A stretch of DNA of 64,000 bases, taken from the NCBI GenBank assembly GCA_023663385.1, contig JAMPHO010000001.1:809153-873152 (forward strand), written 5' to 3'. Positions 42,780 through 52,608 of the stretch are shown piece by piece. Position 1 is the first letter of the stretch. Each line of letters opens with the position of its first letter. Position numbers and translations under genes: made by a program. The notes under the pieces are model-generated. The model saw only the letters and a program-made list of their open reading frames with translations. It was not told where the DNA came from and made no database searches. The stretch is from Alistipes timonensis (GTDB taxonomy: Bacteria; Bacteroidota; Bacteroidia; Bacteroidales; Muribaculaceae).

Positions 42780-43580
42780 TCAGGAAAATTTTTTGCGGTT
42801 GAATATGAAGTTGCGTCCGAGATACTTTTCGCGGACCACTGGGTTGTCGGCCAGCTCCTCGGACGTTCCCTGGAAAAGGATTTTGCCGTCGAAGAGCAGA
42901 TAGGCGCGGTCGGTGATGCGCAGTGTCTCCTGGGCGTTGTGGTCGGTAATCAGGATGCCGATGTTCTTGCTCTTCAGCTTGTAGACAACCTCCTGAATAT
43001 CCTCTACCGCGATCGGGTCGACGCCGGCGAACGGCTCGTCGAGCATTATGAACTTGGGGTTGATGGCAAGGCAACGAGCTATTTCCGTGCGGCGGCGCTC
43101 TCCGCCCGACAGCTGGTCGCCGAGATTCTTGCGCACTTTCTGCAGTCGGAACTCGGCTATGAGGCTCTCCAGTTTGTCGCGCTGTTCCTCCGGGCTCATC
43201 GGTGTCATTTCGAGGATGGAGCGTATATTGTTCTCGACCGACATTTTGCGGAACACCGACGCTTCCTGGGCAAGGTAACCTATGCCGTGCTGCGCGCGGC
43301 GGTATACCGGGAACTTCGTGATGTTGGTGTCATTGAGGAATATGCTCCCCTCGTTTGGCGTTATGAGCCCGGTGGTCATATAGAAAGTGGTGGTCTTCCC
43401 GGCACCGTTAGGGCCGAGCAGACCGACGATTTCCCCCTGTGTCACGTCGATCGACACATGGTTCACCACCGTGCGTCGGCCGTACTTCTTCACGAGGTTC
43501 TCCGTGCGGAGCACCATCTTGTCGGGCGTGCCCTGGGGGGCGCCGTTTCCGATGTCGGTTCTTTCCTGGGTATCTTCCAT
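42780..43580 (-). CDS. lptB: LPS export ABC transporter ATPase LptB
   Basis: A 266-residue ABC ATPase, started at ATG 43580; the frame continues upstream through the udk gene but that is an overlap artefact. Walker A is GPNGAGKTT, the signature [16 protein letters not shown], Walker [13 protein letters not shown], and the H loop ITDHN. The [15 protein letters not shown] motif and the order of features identify LptB, which drives lipopolysaccharide export with LptF and LptG. It is 8 bases downstream of udk. Confidence 0.93.
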   Translation of the reverse strand: MEDTQERTDIGNGAPQGTPDKMVLRTENLVKKYGRRTVVNHVSIDVTQGEIVGLLGPNGAGKTTTFYMTTGLITPNEGSIFLNDTNITKFPVYRRAQHGIGYLAQEASVFRKMSVENNIRSILEMTPMSPEEQRDKLESLIAEFRLQKVRKNLGDQLSGGERRRTEIARCLAINPKFIMLDEPFAGVDPIAVEDIQEVVYKLKSKNIGILITDHNAQETLRITDRAYLLFDGKILFQGTSEELADNPVVREKYLGRNFIFNRKKFS

Positions 43581-43588
43581 CGGGCAGG

Positions 43589-44206
43589 TTATTTGTTCCG
43601 GGCCAGACGTCCCTGGATGTAGTCGGTCAGCAATCCTATGGCCACCGAGTTGGTGCCTCCCTGCGGTATTATCAGGTCGGCGAAGCGCTTCGAGGGCTCG
43701 ATGTACATGCAATGCATGGGCTTGAGTATCTCCTCGTAACGGTCGATCACCATTTTCGGGGTGCGTCCGCGCTCGATGCAGTCGCGGGCTATCACGCGGA
43801 TAAGGCGGTCGTCGGCATCGGCGTCAACGAAGCACTTGACATCCATCATCTGCCGCATCACAGGGTCGCAAAGCACGAGAATCCCCTCGACAATGACCAC
43901 GTCGGAAGGTTTCACGGTAATGGTCTCTTTCTGACGGGTGCATGTGAGGTAGCTGTAGGTGGGCATCTCGATGGTCTCCCCTTCCTTTAGCGCTCTCAGA
44001 TGCTCGGCCAGGAGCGACCACTCGATAGCCGCGGGCTCGTCGAAATTGATTTTCGAGCGCTCCTCGGGTGGGATGTGCGAGGAATCCTTGTAATAATTAT
44101 CCTGGGGAATAACAGCCACCTCCCCTGCCGGGAAGCTGGAGATTATTTTGTTGACCACGGTGGTCTTGCCTGAGCCGGTGCCGCCGGCGATACCTATGAT
44201 GAGCAT
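43589..44206 (-). CDS. udk: uridine kinase
   Basis: A 205-residue kinase that phosphorylates uridine and cytidine. The start is ATG 44206 ([16 protein letters not shown]), immediately before the P loop. The Asp in [31 protein letters not shown] and [10 protein letters not shown] complete the family pattern. It is read together with lptB and diverges from the MlaE gene. Confidence 0.95.
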   Translation of the reverse strand: MLIIGIAGGTGSGKTTVVNKIISSFPAGEVAVIPQDNYYKDSSHIPPEERSKINFDEPAAIEWSLLAEHLRALKEGETIEMPTYSYLTCTRQKETITVKPSDVVIVEGILVLCDPVMRQMMDVKCFVDADADDRLIRVIARDCIERGRTPKMVIDRYEEILKPMHCMYIEPSKRFADLIIPQGGTNSVAIGLLTDYIQGRLARNK

Positions 44207-44300
44207 ACGGAGGATGTGTTGCGTGGTGAATTTTGGTGCGAATTTAATGTTTTTTTCGCACATTGGGCGCATATCCGTCCCGGAATCTTGGAAAAAGTAG

Positions 44301-44308
44301 TAACTTTG
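44301..44308 (+). promoter_or_regulatory. -7 box upstream of mlaE
   Basis: TAACTTTG is an exact -7 match, 84 bases before the mlaE ATG. A well-spaced -33 element was not found. Confidence 0.45.
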
Positions 44309-44392
44309 CCTAATATTCAAAGCGCGGCGACCGCGCCCATCCCGGCCAGTTGGCCGAGGTTGATATTAACGACTAACAACGAACTGAAGAAT

Positions 44393-45142
44393 ATGGTAAT
44401 CAACAAATCGCTCGAACAACTTGGCAAATATTGCCGCTTTATGGGGCGCACTTTCAGCGTCCCTGACAGGTGGAGCGTGTTCGGACGCCGCACTGTCGCG
44501 GAGGTTGTCAAGCTCGGCATTGACTCCATACCGCTGGTGATCGTCATCTCGGTTTTCATCGGCGCCGTGTGCACCATCCAGATGAAGCTCAACACCTCGA
44601 ACCCCCTTATGCCGGCTTATTCGGTGGGCCTCGCCACCCGCGACATCGTGCTGCTTGAGTTTTCCAACTCCATTCTCTGCCTGATACTGGCGGGCAAGGT
44701 GGGCTCCAACATAGCGTCGGAGATAGGAACCATGAGGGTGACCGAGCAGATTGACGCCCTTGACATAATGGGGGTCAACTCGGCTAATTTCCTGGTGCTC
44801 CCCAAGGTGGTGGGATTCGTGGCGTTCATGCCTATCCTCGGCGTATTTTGCATCGGCACCTCGCTCCTTGGCGGTTATCTCGTCGCTGTTTTCACTGATA
44901 TGATAAGCGTCACGCGCTACGTCTACGGCATACAGGCCTATTTCATAGAGTGGTATGTGTGGTACGGGCTTATCAAGTCGCTGGTGTTCGCCTTTATCAT
45001 CGCGTCGGTGGCCTCGTTTTTCGGTTACTACGTCAAGGGGGGCGCGCTCCAGGTGGGCAAAGCATCGACCAACGCCGTGGTGTCCAGCTCGATACTCATT
45101 TTATTGTTTGACGTGATTCTCACTAAAGTGCTGCTGCAATGA
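44393..45142 (+). CDS. mlaE: MlaE family ABC permease
   Basis: A 249-residue permease of the MlaE/YrbE family, started at ATG 44393; the frame upstream lies on the leader. The family core is visible: VISVFIGAVCTIQMKL, the LEFSNSILCLILAGKVGSNIASEIGTMRVTEQIDALDIMGVN segment, then the C-terminal helices. In Gram-negative bacteria it moves phospholipids between membranes with an ATPase and an MCE protein. It overlaps the ATPase gene by four bases (ATGA). No MlaD/MCE gene follows here. Confidence 0.92.
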   Translation: MVINKSLEQLGKYCRFMGRTFSVPDRWSVFGRRTVAEVVKLGIDSIPLVIVISVFIGAVCTIQMKLNTSNPLMPAYSVGLATRDIVLLEFSNSILCLILAGKVGSNIASEIGTMRVTEQIDALDIMGVNSANFLVLPKVVGFVAFMPILGVFCIGTSLLGGYLVAVFTDMISVTRYVYGIQAYFIEWYVWYGLIKSLVFAFIIASVASFFGYYVKGGALQVGKASTNAVVSSSILILLFDVILTKVLLQ

Positions 45143-45915
45143 TAGAGGTAAAGAACATAACCAAGTCGTTTGACGGCCGCACTATTCTCCACGACGTTTC
45201 CGCCAAGTTCTATACCGGGAAGACAAACCTGATTATAGGCCAGAGCGGATCGGGCAAGACCGTGCTTATGAAGAGCATGATCGGCCTGGTGCGGCCCGAG
45301 AAGGGTGAGATTCTGTATGACGGGCGCGACCTGCTCGATATGACCGCGAAACAGGTTAAGGATCTGCGCAAGGAAATCGGGATGCTGTTTCAGGGTTCGG
45401 CGCTGTTTGATTCGGAAACGGTGCTGGGCAACGTGATGTTCCCCCTGACTATGTTCACCGAGATGGGTCGCGGGGAGATGCTCGACAGGGCACGGTTCTG
45501 CCTTGAGCGCGTCAACCTGCAGGGCGCCGAGTCGAAATACCCGTCGGAAATCTCGGGCGGTATGCAGAAACGTGTGGCCATCGCCCGCGCCATCGCTCTT
45601 AACCCCAAATATCTGTTCTGCGACGAACCGAACTCGGGCCTTGACCCCAAGACCTCGATACTGATTGACGAGCTGCTCCACGACATCACCCACGAGTACA
45701 ATATCACGACTATAATAAACACCCACGATATGAACTCGGTGCTCGGTATAGGAGAAAACATCGTTTTCATCAACAAGGGGCACCGCGAGTGGGTCGGCGA
45801 CAAGAACAAGATTTTCACCACATCCAACGAGGCGCTCAACGAGTTTGTTTTCGCGACCCGCCTCTTCCAGGAAGTTAAAGACTATATTATAGAACACGGC
45901 CAACCGAACGACTGA
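45139..45915 (+). CDS. mlaF: ABC ATPase of the Mla-type lipid transporter
   Basis: A 258-residue ATPase. Walker A is GQSGSGKTVLMK, Q loop LFQGSALFDSETVLGNV, signature ISGGMQKRVAIARAIA, Walker B YLFCDEPNSGLDP, H loop NTHDM. The SALFDSETV segment and its coupling with MlaE identify it as the MlaF-type subunit. The RelA/SpoT gene starts 4 bases later, so stringent response and lipid transport genes share a transcript. Confidence 0.92.
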   Translation: MIEVKNITKSFDGRTILHDVSAKFYTGKTNLIIGQSGSGKTVLMKSMIGLVRPEKGEILYDGRDLLDMTAKQVKDLRKEIGMLFQGSALFDSETVLGNVMFPLTMFTEMGRGEMLDRARFCLERVNLQGAESKYPSEISGGMQKRVAIARAIALNPKYLFCDEPNSGLDPKTSILIDELLHDITHEYNITTIINTHDMNSVLGIGENIVFINKGHREWVGDKNKIFTTSNEALNEFVFATRLFQEVKDYIIEHGQPND

Positions 45916-45919
45916 CCTT

Positions 45920-48169
45920 ATGACCGAACCGACCAATAACCTACACGACGAAAGAACTGACGCCGGACTGACCGACGAGGAGCTCCTCGCCCTGCCCGCC
46001 CGCTACGCGGAATTGCTGCGCGGCGTGCGCGATGTCGCTGCCGAGGGTGACTGCCCCCGGATGAGGCAGACCGTCGCGCGGCTCGTGGCCGAGGGACGGC
46101 TCACGCGCGACAAGTTCGGAATCAGCCACCTCACGCGCTCGCTTCAGACCGCGGTGGCTTTTTGCGACCGCGTGAGCCCCGACCGCAATATCGTCGCCGC
46201 CATCATGTTGCACCCGTTTTGCAGCTCCGGCGCGATGACGGTCGAGCAGGTAGCCGCCGAGTGGAACGACGACGTCGCCAAACTCGTGCGGGGGCTTTTG
46301 AAAGCGACCTCGCTATACACGCGCGGCGCCTCAGTCGATTCGGAGAACTTCAGACGCCTGCTGATGACGTTCGCCGAGGATATACGCGTCATAATCATAA
46401 TGATTGTTGACCGCCTGGTGCTTATGAGGTTGGTGAACCACCACCCCGACGAGCGCCGGGTTAAGGATCTCGCGTACGAGGCCAACTACCTCTACGCCTC
46501 TCTCGCCCATCGCCTCGGCCTCTATTCCATAAAGAGCGACCTGGAGGATATGTCGCTGAAATACACCGACAGGGAAACCTATACCTCCATAGCACGCCAA
46601 CTGAACGAACGCAAGAAAGAACGCGACCTTTATATCGACGGCTTCATAAGCCCCGTTAAGGAGAAGCTCCAACAGGCGGGACTCAACTTCGACATAAAGG
46701 GGCGCACCAAGTCGATTTTCTCCATATGGAACAAGCTGCGCAAGCAGAAAACCGACATCGACCACATCTATGACCTGTTCGCGATCCGCATAATAATCGA
46801 CACTCCGCCGGAAAAGGAGAAGAGCGACTGCTGGATGGCCTACTCGCTCATAACGGATATGTACCGCCCCAACCCGTCGCGTATGAAGGACTGGATTTCC
46901 ATTCCGAAAAGCAACGGCTACGAGAGTCTGCATATCACCGTGGCCGGACCCGGCGGGAAGTGGGTCGAGGTGCAGATACGCACCCGGCGTATGGACCTTG
47001 TGGCCGAAAAGGGCCTCGCGGCCCACTGGCGCTACAAAGGCATCAAGAGCGAGGGTGGACTCGACGCGTGGATGAACAATGTGCGCGACATCCTCGAAAC
47101 GGCCGATTCCGGCCCTATGGAACTTGTCAGGAACTTCAAAATGGATGTTTACGACAAGGAGGTGTTCGTGTTCACCCCGAAAGGCGACCTGTACCGACTT
47201 CCAGCCGGAGCCACCCTGCTCGACTTCGCGTTCAACATTCACACCAAGCTCGGCGCCGCGTGCACTGGCGGCCTCGTGAACGGCAAAAACGAGAAACTGG
47301 CCTACAAGTTGCGTTCGGGCGACACCGTGGAGATACAGACTTCCGCGTCGCAGCAGCCCAAACAGGACTGGCTGAACATCGTGGTTACCTCGAAGGCCCG
47401 CACAAAAATACGCCAGACGCTAAAAGAGCGCGAAAGCCGCACCGCCGAGCTTGGGCGCGAAATGCTGCAACGACGTTTCAAAAACCGAAAAATCACTATC
47501 GACGAGGCCCAGCTCAGCCGTCTCATAAAGAAACTCGGCTACAAAACCACTACCGACTTCTACCGCGAGATTGCCGACGAGAAGCTCGACGTGAACACGG
47601 TTGCCGACCGATATGTTGCCACCGACGCGCCTCAGGAAGCCGCTCCGGGCCATGTCTCGGCCGACGAGTTCGTGCTGTCGCAGTTTGCCGAGGAAGCGGC
47701 GGCGCGGCAGGGCTCCGATAGCGGCGACGTGTTGGTTATCGGCAATGATGTCAAGGGGCTTAACTACCGTTTCGCAAGGTGCTGCAACCCGATTTACGGC
47801 GACGATGTTTTCGGGTTTGTGAGCTCCGACGGCGTGGTAAAAATCCATCGCTCCGACTGTCCCAACGCACCTTCGATGCGCCAGCGCTACCCCTACAGAA
47901 TCATTTCCACAAAGTGGTCTGGCAAAATCGGCGAGCAGTTCGCCGCGACGCTCCGCGTGGTTGGCCGCGACGACATAGGAATCGTGACAAATATCACCTC
48001 GGTGATAAGCAAGGAAAAGAACACGATTCTGCGAACGATAGCCATCGACTCGCACGACGGACTTTTCCAGGGCACCCTCGTGATCGGTGTGCCCGACAAC
48101 AACGCCCTCAAGTCGATTATCAAAAAAATCAAAACCGTAAAGGGGGTAAGGGATGTGGAGCGTCTTTAA
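45920..48169 (+). CDS. RelA/SpoT family (p)ppGpp synthetase with degenerate hydrolase site
   Basis: A 749-residue long RSH protein. The N-terminal HD domain is present in outline but its site is lost: HD reads HP in IMLHPFCSSG, the following Glu-Asp pair is missing, and the later Asn is Leu in VDRLVLMR. The synthetase domain looks intact: YDLFAIRIIIDT, RMKDWISIPKSNGYESLH, EVQIRTRRMDLVAEKGLAAHW. TGS (VFVFTPKGDLYRLPAGATLLDFAF), a conserved Cys region (FARCCNPIYGDDVFGFVS) and a C-terminal ACT domain follow. It is probably a RelA-like synthetase only. Confidence 0.93.
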   Translation: MTEPTNNLHDERTDAGLTDEELLALPARYAELLRGVRDVAAEGDCPRMRQTVARLVAEGRLTRDKFGISHLTRSLQTAVAFCDRVSPDRNIVAAIMLHPFCSSGAMTVEQVAAEWNDDVAKLVRGLLKATSLYTRGASVDSENFRRLLMTFAEDIRVIIIMIVDRLVLMRLVNHHPDERRVKDLAYEANYLYASLAHRLGLYSIKSDLEDMSLKYTDRETYTSIARQLNERKKERDLYIDGFISPVKEKLQQAGLNFDIKGRTKSIFSIWNKLRKQKTDIDHIYDLFAIRIIIDTPPEKEKSDCWMAYSLITDMYRPNPSRMKDWISIPKSNGYESLHITVAGPGGKWVEVQIRTRRMDLVAEKGLAAHWRYKGIKSEGGLDAWMNNVRDILETADSGPMELVRNFKMDVYDKEVFVFTPKGDLYRLPAGATLLDFAFNIHTKLGAACTGGLVNGKNEKLAYKLRSGDTVEIQTSASQQPKQDWLNIVVTSKARTKIRQTLKERESRTAELGREMLQRRFKNRKITIDEAQLSRLIKKLGYKTTTDFYREIADEKLDVNTVADRYVATDAPQEAAPGHVSADEFVLSQFAEEAAARQGSDSGDVLVIGNDVKGLNYRFARCCNPIYGDDVFGFVSSDGVVKIHRSDCPNAPSMRQRYPYRIISTKWSGKIGEQFAATLRVVGRDDIGIVTNITSVISKEKNTILRTIAIDSHDGLFQGTLVIGVPDNNALKSIIKKIKTVKGVRDVERL

Positions 48170-48221
48170 CGGCGGTACCAGCGAAACTCTCACCCCAGTT
48201 ATTCCGTAATAGTTACCCGTG

Positions 48222-49049
48222 ATGAACAAATTAACTCTCGCCGCCCTCGCCTTATCGGCAATCGTGTCGGCATCATGCGGCAAAAAGGCTAATCCCGAGG
48301 CCGAAGGGCTTCTGAATATGGCTCAGACCGCCTTTGACAACTCCGCTTATGCCGAGGCACGCGCTCTTCTCGACTCCCTTCAGAAAGGGTACCCGGCTGA
48401 AATCGAGCTCCAGCGGGCCGGTATGGCGCTTCGTCCGAAGGTAATAGAGCAACTCACTCTCACCGAAATTCAGCAGAACGACTCGGCGGTGGCGGCGGAG
48501 AAGGCCGAGGCTGACAAACTCAAGTCGGGTCTCAAATGGGTCAAGACTCCCGGCATGATCGAGGGTTACTGGACCTACGGCAAAACTTACCGCCCGGATT
48601 TTATGAATACCACGGGGATTGAGCCCAGGGTGTCGGAAATCGGCGAGTTCTATATCGTTTCGTCGGTTAATCCCGCGGGAGGGCTAAAGCATACCTCCAT
48701 CGCGGTTTCGGGCAACGGCGGGCGCGCGCAAACGGCCCCCATCCCCTACGATGGCGAAAGCAACTACCGCATCGATGGTGGCGAAATCATAACGTTCTCC
48801 CCCGAAGCGTCGGACACCATCGGAGCGTTCGCTCTGAACAACCAGGGCGCGCCGCTCACCCTCCATTTTATTGGTGGCAAAGAGCGGTCACAGAAACTCT
48901 CCGCAGACCAGGTGGCCGCGATCGCGGCGGCGTACCGATATTCCCGGATCACGATCGACGCCCGGGAGCGCACGGTCAACCGCCAGCGGCTCGAAAAGCA
49001 GCTCGCCATCGCCCGCGACCAGATAGCCCGCACGGCGGCCAAGGAGTAG
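48222..49049 (+). CDS. hypothetical lipoprotein
   Basis: A 275-residue lipoprotein from ATG 48222 (a GTG sits directly before it). The lipobox is VSASC with Cys at residue 19. Residues 25-60 read like one tetratricopeptide-type helix pair (EGLLNMAQTAFDNSAYAEARALLDSL). A coiled-coil stretch and a beta-rich C-terminal domain follow. I do not recognise the C-terminal family. It lies between the RSH gene (52 bases) and ftsY (53 bases). Confidence 0.75.
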   Translation: MNKLTLAALALSAIVSASCGKKANPEAEGLLNMAQTAFDNSAYAEARALLDSLQKGYPAEIELQRAGMALRPKVIEQLTLTEIQQNDSAVAAEKAEADKLKSGLKWVKTPGMIEGYWTYGKTYRPDFMNTTGIEPRVSEIGEFYIVSSVNPAGGLKHTSIAVSGNGGRAQTAPIPYDGESNYRIDGGEIITFSPEASDTIGAFALNNQGAPLTLHFIGGKERSQKLSADQVAAIAAAYRYSRITIDARERTVNRQRLEKQLAIARDQIARTAAKE

Positions 49050-49102
49050 TTTGCGATTTTTTTCGTATCTTCGCGTGTTTTTTACGAATATAACTTTTTC
49101 TT

Positions 49103-50065
49103 ATGGGCTTTTTCGATTTCTTCTCCAAAGAGAAAAAACAGACACTCGACAATGGTCTCGAACGCACCAAGCAGGGATTGTTCTCGAAGATTTCCCGCGC
49201 CATCGCGGGTAAGTCGAAAGTCGACGACGAGGTTCTCGACAACCTCGAAGAAGCTTTTATAACCTCCGACGTGGGGGTTGACACCACTTTGAAGATTATC
49301 GAGCGGCTCCAGGAGCGGGTCGCCCGCGACAAATATGTTAGTTCGTCGGAACTGAACTCGCTCCTTTGCGACGAGATTTCCCTGCTTTTGGCCGAAACCG
49401 GCAGCGAGGCCGCGACCGAGGATTTCAAAATCCCGGAAGGCCACCAGCCCCATGTGATAATGGTGGTCGGCGTCAACGGAGTTGGCAAAACCACCACCAT
49501 CGGCAAACTCGCCGCCCAGTTCAAACAGGCGGGCAACAAGGTAATGCTCGGCGCCGCCGACACTTACCGCGCCGCGGCTATCGAGCAGCTCCAGGTATGG
49601 GGCGACCGCACCGGCGTTCCTGTTGTCAAACAGGAACAGGGTTCGGATCCCGCCGCCGTGGCGTTCGACACCCTGCAGTCGGCCAAGGCCCAGGGGTACG
49701 ACGTTGTCATAATTGACACAGCAGGACGACTGCACAACAACAAGGGACTGATGAACGAGCTCACGAAGATTCGCAACGTGATGCAGAAGGTCGTGCCCGG
49801 CGCTCCCCACGAGGTGCTCCTCGTGCTCGACGGGTCAACCGGGCAGAACGCTTTCGAACAGGCTCGCCAGTTTACCGCCGCCACCAATGTTACCGCGCTC
49901 GCCATCACCAAGCTCGACGGCACCGCGAAAGGGGGCGTGGTAATCGGCATTTCCGACCAGTTCAAAATCCCCGTGCGGTACATTGGCCTTGGCGAGGGAA
50001 TCAACGACTTGCAGGTTTTCCACAAGAAAGAATTTGTGGAATCTCTTTTTGGCGACAAAATCTAA
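49103..50065 (+). CDS. ftsY: signal recognition particle receptor FtsY
   Basis: A 320-residue SRP receptor GTPase, short because it lacks the long acidic A domain. NG-domain motifs: VVGVNGVGKTTTIGKLA, GAADTYRAAAIEQL, IDTAGRLHNNKGLMNEL, ITKLDGTAKGG, and YIGLGEGINDLQVF. It works with Ffh (26,004) to target membrane proteins. It is 3 bases ahead of rimO. Confidence 0.97.
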   Translation: MGFFDFFSKEKKQTLDNGLERTKQGLFSKISRAIAGKSKVDDEVLDNLEEAFITSDVGVDTTLKIIERLQERVARDKYVSSSELNSLLCDEISLLLAETGSEAATEDFKIPEGHQPHVIMVVGVNGVGKTTTIGKLAAQFKQAGNKVMLGAADTYRAAAIEQLQVWGDRTGVPVVKQEQGSDPAAVAFDTLQSAKAQGYDVVIIDTAGRLHNNKGLMNELTKIRNVMQKVVPGAPHEVLLVLDGSTGQNAFEQARQFTAATNVTALAITKLDGTAKGGVVIGISDQFKIPVRYIGLGEGINDLQVFHKKEFVESLFGDKI

Positions 50066-50068
50066 GCG

Positions 50069-51388
50069 ATGAGCAGAAGACCAACCGTTAACGTGGTGAC
50101 TCTCGGATGCTCGAAGAATCTTGTCGATTCCGAGAAGGTGCTCCGTATGCTTTCCGCCAAGGGGTTCGATGCCGAGCATCAGACAGAAAAGCCGACCGAC
50201 ATCGTTGTCATAAACACTTGCGGCTTCATCGGCGACGCCAAGGAGGAGTCGGTCGAAGAGATTCTGAAGTTCGCTCAAGCCAAAGAGGACGGCCTCGTCA
50301 AGGAGCTGTATGTGATGGGGTGCCTTTCGGAGCGATACCGCGACGACCTCCGTCAGGAGATGCCCGAGGTAGACCGATTCTACGGCAAATTCGACTGGGC
50401 AACGCTGGCCGACGATCTCGCCGCAACCCATAAGGTGACCGCGACCGCGGATAGCTCAAAGCGTCGCCGTGCCGTTACCACTGGCCCGAGCCACGCCTAT
50501 TTGAAAATAGCCGAGGGGTGCGACCGCTTTTGCGCGTTCTGCGCCATACCGCTTATCACAGGCCGTTTCCATTCCAAATCCATCGAGGATGTGGTGGCCG
50601 AGGCAGAGGATCTTGCCGAGCAGGGTATCACCGAGCTAAACGTAATCGCACAGGACCTTTCGAGCTATGGGCGCGACCTCGCAGGTGGCAAGTCGCTGCT
50701 CGCCGAGCTTGTGGAGCGCCTCGCCGCTATAGAGAAAATCCAATGGATAAGGCTCCACTACGCCTACCCAGCCGACTTCCCTATGGACGTGCTCGACGTT
50801 ATGGCGCGCGAACCGAAGGTGTGCAAATACCTCGACATAGCCCTTCAGCATGCCTCCGACAAGGTGCTGGACAATATGCGCCGCCACATCACTCAGGGCG
50901 AGACCCGCGAACTTATAGCCGAAATGCGCCGCCGCGTGCCAGGCATCCACATACGCACCACCCTTATGACCGGGTTCCCGGGAGAGGGTGATAAGGAGTT
51001 CGAGGAACTTATGGAGTTTACCCGCGAGATGCGTTTTGAGCGTATGGGGGCATTCGCCTATTGCGAGGAGGAGGGCACCTTCGGCGCCCGCAACTACAGC
51101 GACGACATACATCAGGAGATTAAACAACAGCGGCTCGACCGCCTGATGGCGCTCCAGGAGGAAATATCGCAAGAGATACAGGATGCCAAGATCGGCACCA
51201 CAATCAGGGTCGTGGTCGACCGTGAGGATGACGACTATTATGTATGCCGTTCACAGTGGGACTCGCCAGAAGTAGACCCTGAGATTCTCGTACGCAAAAC
51301 CGAGAAACTGCTCCCCGGCTCCTATTACGATGTGGTTGTCGAGGAGGCTTTTCCCTTTGAGCTTGTAGCCAGAGTGGCCAACGCCTGA
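50069..51388 (+). CDS. rimO: ribosomal protein S12 methylthiotransferase RimO
   Basis: A 439-residue radical SAM methylthiotransferase that modifies an Asp of ribosomal protein S12. The N-terminal UPF0004 domain has TLGCSKNLVDSEK and the second cluster cysteines in NTCGFI and GCLSERY. The radical SAM motif is CDRFCAFCAIP. A C-terminal TRAM domain (IRVVVDREDDDYYVCRS) closes it. The SKNLVDSEK motif distinguishes RimO from MiaB. Confidence 0.97.
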   Translation: MSRRPTVNVVTLGCSKNLVDSEKVLRMLSAKGFDAEHQTEKPTDIVVINTCGFIGDAKEESVEEILKFAQAKEDGLVKELYVMGCLSERYRDDLRQEMPEVDRFYGKFDWATLADDLAATHKVTATADSSKRRRAVTTGPSHAYLKIAEGCDRFCAFCAIPLITGRFHSKSIEDVVAEAEDLAEQGITELNVIAQDLSSYGRDLAGGKSLLAELVERLAAIEKIQWIRLHYAYPADFPMDVLDVMAREPKVCKYLDIALQHASDKVLDNMRRHITQGETRELIAEMRRRVPGIHIRTTLMTGFPGEGDKEFEELMEFTREMRFERMGAFAYCEEEGTFGARNYSDDIHQEIKQQRLDRLMALQEEISQEIQDAKIGTTIRVVVDREDDDYYVCRSQWDSPEVDPEILVRKTEKLLPGSYYDVVVEEAFPFELVARVANA

Positions 51389-51396
51389 CCTGGTCG

Positions 51397-52422
51397 GTGT
51401 CATTCAACCCAATTGATTGCCCGTCTAATATGTTATCCGCGCCATCATCACTCCCATCAGCTTCAGAAATTGACTCGCTTGTTGACTCAGGCGAGCCATT
51501 CGGCTTCGGTCTGCTCCCGGGCGAGGATAGCCCATACGGAGAGTTGGAGGCCGGGAGATGGCTCGCGCCATATGCTGAACGAGTTTTGCCTGGCGGAGAA
51601 TCAACCTCGGGTGCCGCGCCGGGTGCTGATATAGCCAGGGATGAGTGGGTTAATAGCGACGAGGATTCATACATAAACGCGGTAAGCAAAGTAATTGAGT
51701 CCTGCGCGGCGAGAGACGGCAAAACGGTTTTCTCGCGAGAGATACAGGGGCGTATCGGTAATAATGTCACCCCGGGTCGGGTGTTTTACGCTCTTTGCGC
51801 CGAATTCCCCGATACATTCCGCTACATATTCAACCTCCCCGGCGAGGGAGTGTGGATTGGAGCTACCCCCGAGATACTTCTCAGCGCGGACCTGCGCAAA
51901 GGGGCGTTTTCCACTATGGCGCTCGCCGGAACAAGGCGCAGAAGGTGTCCTGGCGAAGCGTGGGATGAAAAGAACATAATCGAACATCGCATAGTTGCCG
52001 ACTACATTGCCGAGCGGCTTACCAACGTTGGAGTCACATTCCGCGAAGGGGAAGTGTTTTCCCACCCCTACGGCGCGATTGAGCATCTCTGCTGCCGTTT
52101 CGAGGGGGAAATGGGGAGCATACCCTACCCCGCGGTTCTCGACGCGCTCAACCCTACCCCGGCGTTGTGCGGTACCCCGCTCCAGTCAGCAATTGACGAC
52201 ATAAATCGTTTCGAACCCCACGACCGCTCGTTCTATGGGGGATTTGTAGCCGTTCGGTCGGCCGAGAGGTTTGAGGCTTACGCCAATCTGCGTTGCTTGC
52301 GCATCCGCGGCGACCGTTTCAGCGTCTATGCGGGCGGTGGGATCACTAAGTTCTCGGTTCCGAAAGACGAATACCTTGAGACCGAGGCTAAAGCGGCGCC
52401 GCGTCTCGCTTTGTTGCGATAA
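51397..52422 (+). CDS. menF: isochorismate synthase
   Basis: A 341-residue chorismate-binding enzyme, likely started at GTG 51397; ATG 51430 is an alternative. The catalytic half has GVWIGATPEILL, MALAGTRRR, DEKNIIEHRIVADYI with a metal Glu, PTPALCGTP and FYGGFVAV, ending with YAGGGITKFSVPKDEYLETEAK. It makes isochorismate for menaquinone. The rest of the men operon does not follow; pfp comes next. It is 8 bases after rimO. Confidence 0.88.
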   Translation: MSFNPIDCPSNMLSAPSSLPSASEIDSLVDSGEPFGFGLLPGEDSPYGELEAGRWLAPYAERVLPGGESTSGAAPGADIARDEWVNSDEDSYINAVSKVIESCAARDGKTVFSREIQGRIGNNVTPGRVFYALCAEFPDTFRYIFNLPGEGVWIGATPEILLSADLRKGAFSTMALAGTRRRRCPGEAWDEKNIIEHRIVADYIAERLTNVGVTFREGEVFSHPYGAIEHLCCRFEGEMGSIPYPAVLDALNPTPALCGTPLQSAIDDINRFEPHDRSFYGGFVAVRSAERFEAYANLRCLRIRGDRFSVYAGGGITKFSVPKDEYLETEAKAAPRLALLR

Positions 52423-52526
52423 ATCGGTATCTAAAGCGGTCTTAAAATTACAATGTAAAACCGCTTTTGACAGAACGCCAAGCCCCCTTAACATTATTTC
52501 ACAGCCTCGATTCCGCTATTTTTGTT

Positions 52527-52534
52527 AACTTTGT
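52527..52534 (+). promoter_or_regulatory. -7 box upstream of pfp
   Basis: TAACTTTG matches the -7 consensus exactly, 74 bases before the pfp ATG. No -33 element of the right spacing is obvious. Confidence 0.45.
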
Positions 52535-52608
52535 AGTGGATAAGGCGTTTATGCCGTTTCCGGTTTGCTAAAGCATAAATTCAAACCAATATACATTCAA
52601 AAAACTCT

